From assembly GCF_000175195.1 (NCBI RefSeq), contig NZ_ACQL01000065.1, positions 1-42,610 of the forward strand: a DNA stretch of 42,610 nucleotides, in the 5' to 3' direction. The DNA comes from Actinobacillus minor NM305 (GTDB lineage: Bacteria; Pseudomonadota; Gammaproteobacteria; Enterobacterales; Pasteurellaceae). Shown here piece after piece: positions 23,112-29,851 of the stretch. Position 1 is the first letter of the stretch; the number at the start of each line of letters is the position of its first letter. The notes beneath the pieces are model-generated. The model saw only the letters and a list, made by a program, of their open reading frames with translations. It did not search any database and was not told where the DNA came from. Both the position numbers and the translations under genes were made by a program.

Positions 23112-23537
23112 CTAAAACAAAGTGGCTTGAGAAACGGTATGCTTACGCTGATAATATCGTACTGCCTCCCACGCAACACGATCACACACGCTATATTTAG
23201 GGCAAATTTGCATAATTGCCAATCGACCACTTAATCCCCCTTGCTTGGTTAATTGGCAATAATCGGCGTAAATTTGCTGATTACGCAACATTCTCAATGC
23301 GGTTTCGCAACGTGGTAAATAGATCTCACAAGCTCCCATATAAGCCTGTAATTTCACAGCATCATCTTGCCCTAATACTTCTTTGAGTTTGTCAAAATAG
23401 ACTTTACCGTTAGAAAATTGAAATGAAAAGCCCCCAAAGGCTTTAATTAGCTTTTCAGTTGCCGGCAAACCAATCACGCCCACAATTTCTTTCACCGTTT
23501 CCGGCAAATAATCTTCAACACTTTCAAATTCAGACAT
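23112..23537 (-). CDS. mor: Mor-family transcription activator
   Basis: A 141-residue protein of the Mor family: EDYLPETVKEIVGVIGLPATEKLIKAFGG (dimerisation part) and a C-terminal helix-turn-helix region (QLTKQGGLSGRLAIMQICPKYSVCDRVAWEAVRYYQRK). In Mu, Mor activates the middle promoter for C; here no separate C gene is seen, so this protein probably activates the late promoters itself. The ATG at 23537 has AAGGGGGA upstream, and this ribosome site can pair with an upstream CCCCCTTG. The longer frame start is rejected for that reason. Confidence 0.88.
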   Translation of the reverse strand: MSEFESVEDYLPETVKEIVGVIGLPATEKLIKAFGGFSFQFSNGKVYFDKLKEVLGQDDAVKLQAYMGACEIYLPRCETALRMLRNQQIYADYCQLTKQGGLSGRLAIMQICPKYSVCDRVAWEAVRYYQRKHTVSQATLF

Positions 23538-23543
23538 AAAAAT

Positions 23544-23584
23544 CCCCCTTGAGTAATTTCCACGAAAGCCATTATCCAAGGGGG
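23544..23584 (-). promoter_or_regulatory. Leader hairpin that can mask the mor ribosome site
   Basis: CCCCCTTG (23544-23551, plus-strand reading) and CAAGGGGG (23577-23584) form an 8-bp G/C-rich stem with a 25-base loop. On the minus-strand RNA the 3' arm is the CAAGGGGG that serves as the mor ribosome site. Pairing would block translation. Confidence 0.6.
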
Positions 23585-23596
23585 TTGTTCAAATCT

Positions 23597-23625
23597 GTAA
23601 TACTTACTTAAAAATTTTTTTGCAA
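23597..23625 (-). promoter_or_regulatory. Candidate promoter of mor
   Basis: Minus strand TTGCAA (23620-23625), a 17-base spacer, TATTAC (23597-23602), placed after the upstream terminator and about 55 bases before the mor start. The match to consensus is fair. Confidence 0.4.
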
Positions 23626-23639
23626 ATTTTGCATAAAAA

Positions 23640-23663
23640 AAGACCGCTTGTGAAAGCGGTCTT
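23640..23663. terminator. Bidirectional intrinsic terminator
   Basis: AAGACCGCTT (23640-23649) and AAGCGGTCTT (23654-23663) form a perfect 10-bp stem with a 4-base loop, flanked by A- and T-rich runs on both sides. It contains an Apl-type uptake sequence (23643-23651). It ends the short gene at 23671-23832 and isolates mor. Confidence 0.85.
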
Positions 23664-23670
23664 GAAAAAA

Positions 23671-23832
23671 TTAGCATTTTCTAATAGGGATTCTCCAAGC
23701 TTCATAACCATATTCCCAAGCATCTAAGAAACGCTCCTCACCTTTCGCTTTAGAGCCTTTTACTCGTCTGAAACGTCTGAAAATATAGCCACAAGAGCTA
23801 GAATTATCCTGCTTTTTAATTTCTTTTTTCAT
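23671..23832 (-). CDS. Small basic protein, Pasteurellaceae phage type
   Basis: A 53-residue protein: MKKEIKKQDNSSSCGYIFRR, then FRRVKGSKAKGEERFLDAWEYGYEAWRIPIRKC. The ATG at 23832 has AGGA upstream and the stop lies 8 bases before a terminator, so it looks like a real one-gene unit. The pattern RRVKG...LDAxxYGYxAWxIPIR resembles short hypothetical proteins found in Pasteurellaceae prophages. Its function is unknown. Confidence 0.7.
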   Translation of the reverse strand: MKKEIKKQDNSSSCGYIFRRFRRVKGSKAKGEERFLDAWEYGYEAWRIPIRKC

Positions 23833-23904
23833 TAGATTTTTCCTAAAAAGTGAAAAAACCCTTGAAAACTCACGAAAAACAGGTAAAATTTGTAACCAGT
23901 TTTC

Positions 23905-23929
23905 ACAGAAGTCAAGTCTTGGCTTCTGT
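23905..23929 (+). terminator. Hairpin with T-run on the plus strand
   Basis: ACAGAAGTCAA and TTGGCTTCTGT form an 11-bp stem (one G-T pair) with a 3-base loop, followed by ATTTTTAT on the plus strand. No plus-strand gene ends here, so it may instead be a leader hairpin of the minus-strand small gene. Confidence 0.45.
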
Positions 23930-23937
23930 ATTTTTAT

Positions 23938-24091
23938 ACAAAAATCCCTTATTCCTTGAAGTATTCAAGGGATTTCGTGGTTAGCTAATATATATTCGGT
24001 CGGCAAACTCAAAATATATACTAGCAATAATACAAGCCCTAAGAGGTTTATAGCCTTTTAGGGCTTCCCTTTATCTGCTATTTAGCAGATA
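23938..24091 (-). ncRNA. Candidate structured small RNA upstream of mor
   Basis: Downstream of a 17-spaced promoter the minus strand shows four stem-loops in 150 bases. They are ATCTGCTA-AA-TAGCAGAT (24073-24090), AAGCCCTAA/TTAGGGCTT (24034-24066), a 13-bp A/T stem with one mismatch (23984-23996 with 24013-24025), and AAATCCCTT/AAGGGATTT (23942-23975) followed by TTTGT as terminator. No ORF of useful length is inside. The second loop contains the Shine-Dalgarno-complementary word CCTC. Promoter, structure and terminator together support a small RNA; its target is unknown. Confidence 0.6.
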
Positions 24092-24097
24092 GTAGTC

Positions 24098-24126
24098 ATT
24101 CTATAATCTTTTACCGATCATTGCAA
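24098..24126 (-). promoter_or_regulatory. Promoter of the candidate small RNA
   Basis: Minus strand TTGCAA (24121-24126), 17-base spacer, TAGAAT (24098-24103). The predicted start near 24091 is one base before the first hairpin. The stretch 24127-24283 upstream shows only A/T-rich DNA and a CGCTAAAAAC direct repeat (about 24212-24230). Confidence 0.5.
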
Positions 24127-24283
24127 TAGATTTGATCTGCAAAACCTATCAAAAACACTCTACAAGCCATTTTTTAATATAACTTAAGTTGTAACCTGCC
24201 TTGTTACTAAAATCGCTAAAAACCGCTAAAAACCGCCTTATTTGCGATTTATTTTGCATAACTGGATATAACAACATAAAAAA

Positions 24284-24303
24284 AGACCGCTTTTATGCGG
24301 TCT
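24284..24303 (-). terminator. Intrinsic terminator of the secreted-protein gene
   Basis: AGACCGC (24284-24290) and GCGGTCT (24297-24303) pair with a 6-base loop. On the minus strand the stem is followed by TTTTTTT and lies 9 bases after the stop at 24313. Confidence 0.85.
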
Positions 24304-24312
24304 AAAATAAGG

Positions 24313-24849
24313 TTATTTACAATTATTTTCTTTGAGTAAATCACTCACTTTTATATATCCATCTTCATTATTAGCATCTAAATAAAACTGCTTTGCAACT
24401 CTCAACGATGTACAAGCCTCCGACATATTGCCGTGTTTCTTAGCTAACTCAAACGATTTCAATTTATCCTCTGCTAAAGAATTTGAGAACTGGCTTTTAC
24501 CTTTCGATAGGGTTTCTTGATCCATAATAATTTGAGCATCTTCTAATTGAACCCAAAATCCTTTTTCATAAGGGGAAATGGAGTATATCGTATCAAATTT
24601 ATAAATATTAGCTTGAACAATAGCAGAACAAGCTCTTATATCTTTTTCTTGATTTGGAAATTTAACCTCTTTGACAAAATCAATACTTTTAGGTGTTAAA
24701 TCAACACCAGTTTCATCACCTCTCAACTTAAATACACCTGCTAATGTTTCTTGAATATTACGATCATCACATAGCGGTAGATTCAAAGTATTTGCGTGAG
24801 TAAGAACAGGCAAAAAGAAAGCAAAAGCTAATAGTTTCTTCATTTTCAA
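24313..24849 (-). CDS. Secreted accessory protein of unknown function
   Basis: A 178-residue protein with a signal peptide (MKMKKLLAFAFFLPVLTHAN, cut after about Ala19). Two or more Cys in the mature part (LPLCDD, RACSAIV, EACTSL, ENNCK) could form disulphides in the periplasm. A helical C-terminus follows. It sits alone between terminators (24893-24914 upstream, 24284-24303 downstream), in the manner of a moron expressed apart from the phage programme. AAAGGA is the ribosome site. I do not recognise a family. A lysogenic surface or periplasmic role is inferred. Confidence 0.8.
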   Translation of the reverse strand: MKMKKLLAFAFFLPVLTHANTLNLPLCDDRNIQETLAGVFKLRGDETGVDLTPKSIDFVKEVKFPNQEKDIRACSAIVQANIYKFDTIYSISPYEKGFWVQLEDAQIIMDQETLSKGKSQFSNSLAEDKLKSFELAKKHGNMSEACTSLRVAKQFYLDANNEDGYIKVSDLLKENNCK

Positions 24850-24892
24850 TTTCCTTTAATGAGCTCAAATCACCTAAAATCTACCACAAAAA

Positions 24893-24914
24893 AGCCCACT
24901 TTAAAAAGTGGGCT
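24893..24914 (-). terminator. Intrinsic terminator of the early operon
   Basis: AGCCCACTT (24893-24901) and AAGTGGGCT (24906-24914) form a perfect 9-bp stem with a 4-base loop, followed by TTTTTTT on the minus strand. It lies 60 bases after the gemA stop and appears to end the long ner-to-gemA transcript. Confidence 0.88.
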
Positions 24915-24973
24915 ATGCAAAAAATTTCGTAAAATTTATTATTCAGCCCTCCGCATAAGGCTGTAAATAAACT

Positions 24974-25396
24974 CTATACTCTCATTCCGTGCCTATGGTT
25001 ATAACTTGCCAACATCTGCACCAACTTATGCAACTGGTCGTCCGTTAGCCATTGCACCCGCTCAATCCCAAAAGAGCGTTTGGCGATAGCGTTGGCATAA
25101 TCCCACGGCTTTTTATTCTCATAAAGCAAAGCTCCAATCTTATTCATTAGCCCTTGTCGATGTGGGGCAGTTTTGCTTGCGGTTGGGCGTTTGCCGTACT
25201 TTTTCGATTTCACCACAAAGCCTTTGGCTTTCATTGTTTGCAGCACTGTCATTAATTCGCTGTCGGTCATCATTGAGCAACTTGGCTTATCTACCGCCTC
25301 TAATAACAACATTTTATAGGCGTTATCATCAAGTTTGAGTTCATTTTTGCCAATATGGATTTTCTGTATCATCTGTTTTCTAGTTTGCGGCTGCAT
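24974..25396 (-). CDS. gemA: GemA/gp16-like regulatory protein (DUF1018)
   Basis: A 140-residue protein with the GemA (Mu gp16, DUF1018) pattern: TRKQMIQKIHIGKNELKLDDNAYKMLLLEAVDKPSCSMMTDSEL, then GKRPTASKTAPHRQGLMNKIGALLYENKKPWDYANAIAKRSFGIERVQWLTDDQLHKLVQML. In Mu GemA influences host gyrase and gene expression. It is the last gene of the early operon and overlaps the upstream gene by 17 bases. The start at 25396 keeps the conserved TRKQ segment. Confidence 0.9.
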   Translation of the reverse strand: MQPQTRKQMIQKIHIGKNELKLDDNAYKMLLLEAVDKPSCSMMTDSELMTVLQTMKAKGFVVKSKKYGKRPTASKTAPHRQGLMNKIGALLYENKKPWDYANAIAKRSFGIERVQWLTDDQLHKLVQMLASYNHRHGMRV

Positions 25397-25943
25397 TTTG
25401 CTTTTCCTCCTGCCATTTCAGCCAAAGTTGATAGCTTTCCGTGTTTTTGATGTGCTCTAATTGCCCCAAGCCTTTCATTCGCTCAACATATTGGATAGCC
25501 CCTCTGAGTTTCTCTTCTTGGTTGCGTTGTTGCCGTTCAGGGCTTTCATGCTGAGGCTTAAAGTCGCTATCAGTTCGCACAACGGCAAACTGCACTTTGA
25601 CACTTTCATACACCTTTTTAAGGTAATTATGGTTTGCTAATGGCTCAATTCTGCCGGTTTCTCTACGATTTCGGCGGACTTGCTCCACCGTATCTCGCAA
25701 CGCTCTTTCTAGCACATTAGAGGGTTGATACATCTCTAACAAACTCTTCACCAGCTTTAACGCTCGACTGTTAGATAGGCTGGATTTTTCCGGCTTAAAC
25801 AACCCCAAATAAGGCACAACCGCTGCACCGCAACCACTTCCCATCGTGATCACCGTGTTAAATAACTCCCGAGCGGCATCATCTTCAATCAACGCCTCAA
25901 ACGAGATGTCCGAATGGCAAATCGGGCATTTGCATAACTTCAT
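25380..25943 (-). CDS. Early protein with N-terminal CxC-x2-C motif
   Basis: A 187-residue protein beginning MKLCKCPICHSDISFEALIE, a possible half zinc ribbon. Then GAAVVPYLGLFKPEKSSLSNSRALKLVKSLLEMYQPSNVLERALRDTVEQV, which recalls DNA-replication or helicase-loading accessory proteins of prophages, followed by a basic segment (RRNRRETGRIEPLANHNYLKKVYE) and a helical C-terminus. It is found just upstream of gemA. Function not established. A role in Mu replication restart is a guess. Confidence 0.7.
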   Translation of the reverse strand: MKLCKCPICHSDISFEALIEDDAARELFNTVITMGSGCGAAVVPYLGLFKPEKSSLSNSRALKLVKSLLEMYQPSNVLERALRDTVEQVRRNRRETGRIEPLANHNYLKKVYESVKVQFAVVRTDSDFKPQHESPERQQRNQEEKLRGAIQYVERMKGLGQLEHIKNTESYQLWLKWQEEKQNAAAN

Positions 25944-26010
25944 TTTTTCCTCCTGTAAAACACATTATTCAGCCCACTTAAAGCGGGGGTAAATGGGCTG
26001 TAAATGGGTT

Positions 26011-26955
26011 TTAAACAAAACTTTCTAACTTCGTTTCATTCACAAATTCCAGTACCGTACATTCTGCAATTTTCAATAAGGCATTAAGCTGACTTTCTAA
26101 GTATTCAGTAAATGCCAATGATTTAGCTGCAAAATTTGGTGCGTTTAATTGCTTGCTAACATCACTACATTCGCTAAAACGCATTGAGCGGATTTTTAAA
26201 TTACCATCTAACTTAAAATGCACCGGGAAATTGCCCTCGTCATATCGCATTTTTGCCGATTTCACTCTAAAACCGTTATTTAACGCTTCAAGGGCTTTAT
26301 TTTTCCCTTTTTCACTATCTAGGTGGCGACAAGTCAAAAATGTTTCGTCACCCTCGTCACGATTACCTAACGTAGCTTCGTGTTCAAAATTTAAGAATTT
26401 AAACATCGGTTTGCCTTCAGCTAAGTAATCTTTCAGGCGTGTGTTTAAACCCAGTTTTTCATCAGATACCACTACACTTCTAAATCCAGCTAATCCGAAT
26501 AATTTAATTAAGTGATGTAATGCCAATTGAGTGTGCTTTGAGCGGCTATTTGTGATCAGCAATTCTTTTTCAGGACTGTAAAAGATATTCACTAACTCGC
26601 TTGAAAACGGCACAATGTGGAAAAGTTGCATTTCTGCTTCTAACCGCCACTCTTTTTCATTGCTTGGAGGCACTAAATCAGGACGTTCTTTGGCTTTTTG
26701 TTTTAATTCATAAATCTTGGCTGAAAGTAATTCTTTGGTAACTTTCTTAAAAGTGGCTCGTACCGTGAAGAACAAGCCATTTTCAAGCTCTTGCACTTTC
26801 TGACCTGTCATTGGATTTTTTACAATTTCAACTTGAGTGTAGCTATCGCCTACATCAATTTCGGCTTCCTCCAAGACTCCTTTGATATTGTCCGTTGGGA
26901 ACTTAATGCTAAAAATATGGCATTGGCTCATTTGGATAAAATCACTGTTTTTCAT
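26011..26955 (-). CDS. RdgC-like recombination-associated protein
   Basis: A 314-residue protein. Segments AKIYELKQKAKERPDLVPPSNEKEWRLEAEMQLFHIVPFSS, LLITNSRSKHTQLALHHLIKLFGLAGFRSVVVSDEKLGL, and FRVKSAKMRYDEGNFPVHFKLDGNLKIRSMRFSECSDVSKQLN follow the RdgC plan. The length is close to E. coli RdgC (303). RdgC binds double-stranded DNA as a ring and restrains RecA. Here it occupies the early-region place where Mu has the end-protecting Gam. Identity is by pattern, so moderately sure. Ribosome site AGGAG. Confidence 0.7.
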   Translation of the reverse strand: MKNSDFIQMSQCHIFSIKFPTDNIKGVLEEAEIDVGDSYTQVEIVKNPMTGQKVQELENGLFFTVRATFKKVTKELLSAKIYELKQKAKERPDLVPPSNEKEWRLEAEMQLFHIVPFSSELVNIFYSPEKELLITNSRSKHTQLALHHLIKLFGLAGFRSVVVSDEKLGLNTRLKDYLAEGKPMFKFLNFEHEATLGNRDEGDETFLTCRHLDSEKGKNKALEALNNGFRVKSAKMRYDEGNFPVHFKLDGNLKIRSMRFSECSDVSKQLNAPNFAAKSLAFTEYLESQLNALLKIAECTVLEFVNETKLESFV

Positions 26956-26977
26956 TTTTAACTCCTAGTGTGGTTGG

Positions 26978-27163
26978 TTAATGCTTACGATTTACTGTTA
27001 ATAACTTTAAATGTACTTTCGGTAGTAGGTCTTGCACTGTACCGACATACACACCACTACGAATAGCATCATCTTGGTTTAAATATTTCTGTGCCTGTAT
27101 CAGCTGGATAATTGCCTCATTTAACTGGCTGTTAAGTTGTTCTTTTATGGTTTCGGTCATCAT
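26978..27163 (-). CDS. Small early protein, unknown
   Basis: A 61-residue helical protein (MMTETIKEQLNSQLNEAIIQ ... LLPKVHLKLLTVNRKH). The start overlaps the stop of the ANR-like gene (ATGA), so the pair is translationally coupled. It resembles small two-helix phage proteins with no assigned role. Confidence 0.7.
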   Translation of the reverse strand: MMTETIKEQLNSQLNEAIIQLIQAQKYLNQDDAIRSGVYVGTVQDLLPKVHLKLLTVNRKH

Positions 27164-27381
27164 TTCCCCCTAAAAGGCTTCTTGTTCATACGTTTGCAAA
27201 ATTCTGCCCGCTGTTCCGCCCAGTCTCGGTTAGCGGTCGTTTTCGCCGATAATTTTGCAACTTCCCAATGATCTTTAGCTTCTGCATAGTTGCCTTTGCG
27301 TTCAGCTTCTGCTGCCTTTTCGGCATAGTGTTTATATCGGTCAAACTTAACCGCTTTAATGTTTGGTGGTTTAGGTTTCAT
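27160..27381 (-). CDS. ANR-family-like transcriptional regulator
   Basis: A 73-residue protein with the ANR pattern: YKHYAEKAAEAERKGNYAEAKDHWEVAKLSAKTTANRDWAEQRAEFCKRM. ANR proteins in Gram-negative bacteria and phages bind and inhibit AraC-type or other regulators. Its presence in the early operon suggests a modulator of host or phage transcription. The N-terminus (MKPKPPNIKAVKFDR) is basic. It is preceded by a palindromic repeat unit rather than by a coding neighbour. Confidence 0.72.
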   Translation of the reverse strand: MKPKPPNIKAVKFDRYKHYAEKAAEAERKGNYAEAKDHWEVAKLSAKTTANRDWAEQRAEFCKRMNKKPFRGK

Positions 27382-27410
27382 ATTTTTCTCCTGTGGTTAA
27401 AACACTTTAT

Positions 27411-27477
27411 AAATGCCCTTCTATCTTGTTCCCCTCTTTGAAAAAGAGGGGTTAGGGGAGATTTTTAAAGGGCATTT
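27411..27477. repeat. Double palindromic REP/MITE-like unit in the early operon
   Basis: An outer inverted repeat, AAATGCCCTT (27411-27420) with AAGGGCATTT (27468-27477), encloses an inner perfect hairpin CCCCTCTTT-GAA-AAAGAGGGG (27431-27451), followed by TTAGGGGAGATTTTT. This style of element is dispersed between genes in Pasteurellaceae and other genera. It fills the 105-base gap between the DUF3164 and ANR-like genes. Confidence 0.65.
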
Positions 27478-27486
27478 AAAAGGGCT

Positions 27487-28104
27487 TTAAACCCCCGCCA
27501 TATCCAACGAAATCGGCTGATATTTGCCATTTTCATCGCGTTTATAAAAACGGATATAACCTTTGCTACCAATTACCTGCACGCTGTCTGAAATTGCCGT
27601 CATTGCTTGATTCCAGCGTGCATCATCAATCTCAACACGGCGTAGGGATAGGATTTTCGCCGTAGATAAATTGCCTTCCTTATCCACCTCAAACGCATTA
27701 TCAATTAACGCTTTAAGTTCCGGTTTTGCCCCCTCCGACCAATCGTGCAAACACTCATCAATCAAGGCTTTTGCTGCGTGGATTCGTTCGTCAAAACGGA
27801 TATTTTCTTGCACTGCTAACTGCAACTTATATTCACCATCATAGGTAAATAGTGTGATATTGCCTTTTGCACCGCCGATTTTTACCCCATATTTTTCAGC
27901 CGACAGGCTGACAAAAGCCCCTACATCATCAAATACGGATTGCTTAAAATTGCCTAACGCTTTACTTAGCTCTTGTGCTTTACTCACAAATTGACGGACT
28001 AATTCATCACGTTCTTTGTCGATTTCTTTTACTAATGCTTCCGGCTTTAAATTACCGTCTGCATCTCGCCAGTAGATTTCATTTTCAATCGTTACTTTGC
28101 TCAT
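27487..28104 (-). CDS. DUF3164 family early protein
   Basis: A 205-residue protein of the DUF3164 family, standard in the semi-essential region of Mu-like phages: NEIYWRDADGNLKPEALVKEIDKERDELV, GGAKGNITLFTYDGEYKLQLAVQENIRFDERIHAAKALIDECL, and DDARWNQAMTAISDSVQVIGSKGYIRFYKRDENGKYQPISLD. The biochemical role is unknown. The ATG at 28104 has AGAGGA upstream; the longer form with nine extra residues is less likely. Confidence 0.88.
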   Translation of the reverse strand: MSKVTIENEIYWRDADGNLKPEALVKEIDKERDELVRQFVSKAQELSKALGNFKQSVFDDVGAFVSLSAEKYGVKIGGAKGNITLFTYDGEYKLQLAVQENIRFDERIHAAKALIDECLHDWSEGAKPELKALIDNAFEVDKEGNLSTAKILSLRRVEIDDARWNQAMTAISDSVQVIGSKGYIRFYKRDENGKYQPISLDMAGV

Positions 28105-28117
28105 TGTTTTTTCCTCT

Positions 28118-28309
28118 CTATTCCAGTCCAACTTTCACGGTGCGGACTGCTTTACCGTTATATTTCACTCGTTTATTGTGAGCGGGAGACGACATAAATC
28201 TGATCGTCTTTGCCTCCACTCCCAACCGTTTTGCTAATTCTTCCGCCGTACCGTCAGCCACATTCTCCTCGCCAACATACAGGGCATAAATCATTCGCCG
28301 TTTCTTCAT
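28118..28309 (-). CDS. Small HTH-like early protein
   Basis: A 63-residue protein: MKKRRMIYALYVGEENVADG then TAEELAKRLGVEAKTIRFMSSPAHNKRV. The G-T-A-x-E-L-A-x-x-L-G-V-x-x-x-T-I segment is a minimal helix-turn-helix seen in many small phage regulators. The ATG at 28309 immediately follows the previous stop and has a good ribosome site; the longer frame is a run-in from upstream. Confidence 0.72.
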   Translation of the reverse strand: MKKRRMIYALYVGEENVADGTAEELAKRLGVEAKTIRFMSSPAHNKRVKYNGKAVRTVKVGLE

Positions 28310-28311
28310 TC

Positions 28312-28632
28312 CTACACCTTCGCAACACGTTCGGACTCCCACACACACTTCACGCCTCGCACTTGCATTTGATAACTGTCATACCGTCTGCCGCCTTTAG
28401 TTTTCATTCCAAACAGGCTCGCTAAGCCGTTTTTCACAAAATCCTGCGTTTTGCGGTTATCTCGCAACACAAGGCGAGGTGGGCTTGCCGCCTCAAATTC
28501 CACACGCTCAATTTCCAAATCCAACGCCTCGCACTCAAGCGTGGCAATCTCCAACTTCACAAGGCTGTCGTGAATATAAGCGTTTAATGGGTTCATTAAC
28601 TCGTTTGCGGTTTCGCTAAATACCTTTTTCAT
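28312..28632 (-). CDS. Early protein, unknown function
   Basis: A 106-residue protein beginning MKKVFSETANELMNPLNAYI. It has a helical N-terminal half (DSLVKLEIATLECEALDLEIERVEFEA) and a basic C-terminal half (LVLRDNRKTQDFVKNGLASLFGMKTKGGRRYDSYQMQVRGVKCVWE). It lies immediately downstream of B with AGGGGC as ribosome site. No family recognised. Confidence 0.7.
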   Translation of the reverse strand: MKKVFSETANELMNPLNAYIHDSLVKLEIATLECEALDLEIERVEFEAASPPRLVLRDNRKTQDFVKNGLASLFGMKTKGGRRYDSYQMQVRGVKCVWESERVAKV

Positions 28633-28640
28633 ATTTGCCC

Positions 28641-29522
28641 CTAACTAATCAACATCTTGCTATATTGCTCAACTAACTCTTTGCTGATTGGCGTTTGGTT
28701 AATCTCGCTAGACCGCACCACGCCACGCATTAACTTGCTTAATCGGCGAGCATTACCGTGGCAGGCTTTAATCAATGGGGCATTAAATTCATTCGTACCT
28801 AATGCACTTTCTGCTAACAGTCCTAAATCTTCCTCACTCAACGCATTACCCAAATCGCACGCAAATCCCACTCGGCTATAAAGCTGTGCCAGCTCGTTAT
28901 TCTTGCCTTTTAAGTTAATCAGCAAGCGTGGCATTCCGGCTAACACAACGCCCACACCAGTTAAATCGTGGATACGGCGGATAAATTCGAGCGAGCGAGT
29001 GGAGAGCAATTCAGCCTCATCAATCATCAGTAAACGCTCTGAGCCTTTGAGCTTGCTCACAATGCTGTCGAGCAATTCGTTATTCACCCCTCGTGCATTT
29101 GCCCCCACCGTTTCGGCAATCTTGCGGAGCAACACTTTAGGCGTACAACTCGGATCAACCTCAATTAACACCGCCGAGCTGTTTCTGCGTGCGTACTCTT
29201 TTAACATCTGCGTTTTGCCTAAACCTGCCGAGCCGTAAATCACATTAATTTCGCCCTCAACGTGAGCAAATGCCATGACTTCCATTCCACGTCTTGCCGC
29301 TAAAGTTGGTACAAAAGCGGCGTTATATTTCGCTTCTACCACTTTTGCCTTATCACGCTCAATCAGCTCGTCCACCTTGCGGTCAATATCGCTTACGTTG
29401 CCGTTATATTCGCCTTTGAGATACAGGCTCACCGTTGCCACCGACACACCTAAAAGCTGTGCCACCTGTTTTTGCTGATAGCCTTTGCTATCCATTAAGG
29501 TTCTAAGTTCTTGGTTTTTCAT
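28641..29522 (-). CDS. MuB-like transposition protein (AAA ATPase)
   Basis: A 293-residue protein. An N-terminal helix-turn-helix (KGYQQKQVAQLLGVSVATVSLYLKG, 13-37) is followed by the ATPase: Walker A GSAGLGKT at 97-104 and Walker B LLMIDEA at 164-170, then a helical DNA-binding end. MuB forms ATP-dependent filaments on target DNA, delivers targets to MuA and gives target immunity. The length fits MuB (312 in Mu). It is separated from A by a plus-strand gene, which is unusual. Confidence 0.93.
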   Translation of the reverse strand: MKNQELRTLMDSKGYQQKQVAQLLGVSVATVSLYLKGEYNGNVSDIDRKVDELIERDKAKVVEAKYNAAFVPTLAARRGMEVMAFAHVEGEINVIYGSAGLGKTQMLKEYARRNSSAVLIEVDPSCTPKVLLRKIAETVGANARGVNNELLDSIVSKLKGSERLLMIDEAELLSTRSLEFIRRIHDLTGVGVVLAGMPRLLINLKGKNNELAQLYSRVGFACDLGNALSEEDLGLLAESALGTNEFNAPLIKACHGNARRLSKLMRGVVRSSEINQTPISKELVEQYSKMLIS

Positions 29523-29540
29523 TTTTAACCTCGTTATAAT
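29511..29540 (+). promoter_or_regulatory. Strong plus-strand promoter at the start of B
   Basis: TTGGTT (29511-29516), 18-base spacer and a perfect TATAAT (29535-29540) on the plus strand, inside and just upstream of the B start codon. It would transcribe the small gene at 29577 and then run antisense into the 3' part of A. Confidence 0.65.
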
Positions 29541-29576
29541 GTGGTTTTAAAATTGGTTTAAAGTAGGGGAATTGTT

Positions 29577-29834
29577 ATGCCTAACATCACGTTAAAAACG
29601 CTTGAACAAAGAGTTAAAGCTCTTGAATATGCAAACCTCGCTGCTAATGATCTGCTGGGAGATTTGTTTCATTTACTATTAAGCAAACAAGTTATTTCTC
29701 AGACTGAGCTTGTTGCTTTGCTAGAATCTCAACTTGCTTTGATAACAACTCCCGACGGCGAGCCTGACGTTGTTGTCGAATTCGCTCAATCCAACTTGAC
29801 TGAGTTACTTGACCGTTTGAAGATGTCTGATTAG
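29577..29834 (+). CDS. Small plus-strand protein between A and B
   Basis: An 85-residue acidic helical protein: MPNITLKTLEQRVKALEYAN then LAANDLLGDLFHLLLSKQVISQTELVALLESQ. Ribosome site AGGGGAA at 29565-29571 and a promoter with perfect -10 directly upstream make it a real gene. It converges on A (18 bases between stops) and diverges from B. The leucine-rich heptads suggest dimerisation. No family recognised. With no terminator seen, its transcript may continue as antisense to A. Confidence 0.78.
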   Translation: MPNITLKTLEQRVKALEYANLAANDLLGDLFHLLLSKQVISQTELVALLESQLALITTPDGEPDVVVEFAQSNLTELLDRLKMSD

Positions 29835-29851
29835 GTTTCATTTATTGCTCC

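Noticed and set aside
23905-23929. Terminator of a plus-strand gene
   Set aside because: There is no plus-strand coding region upstream; it is listed as a hairpin with low confidence.
28118-28348. Longer 76-residue form of the small HTH protein
   Set aside because: The first 13 codons overlap the upstream coding end; the ATG at 28309 has the ribosome site and keeps the conserved part.
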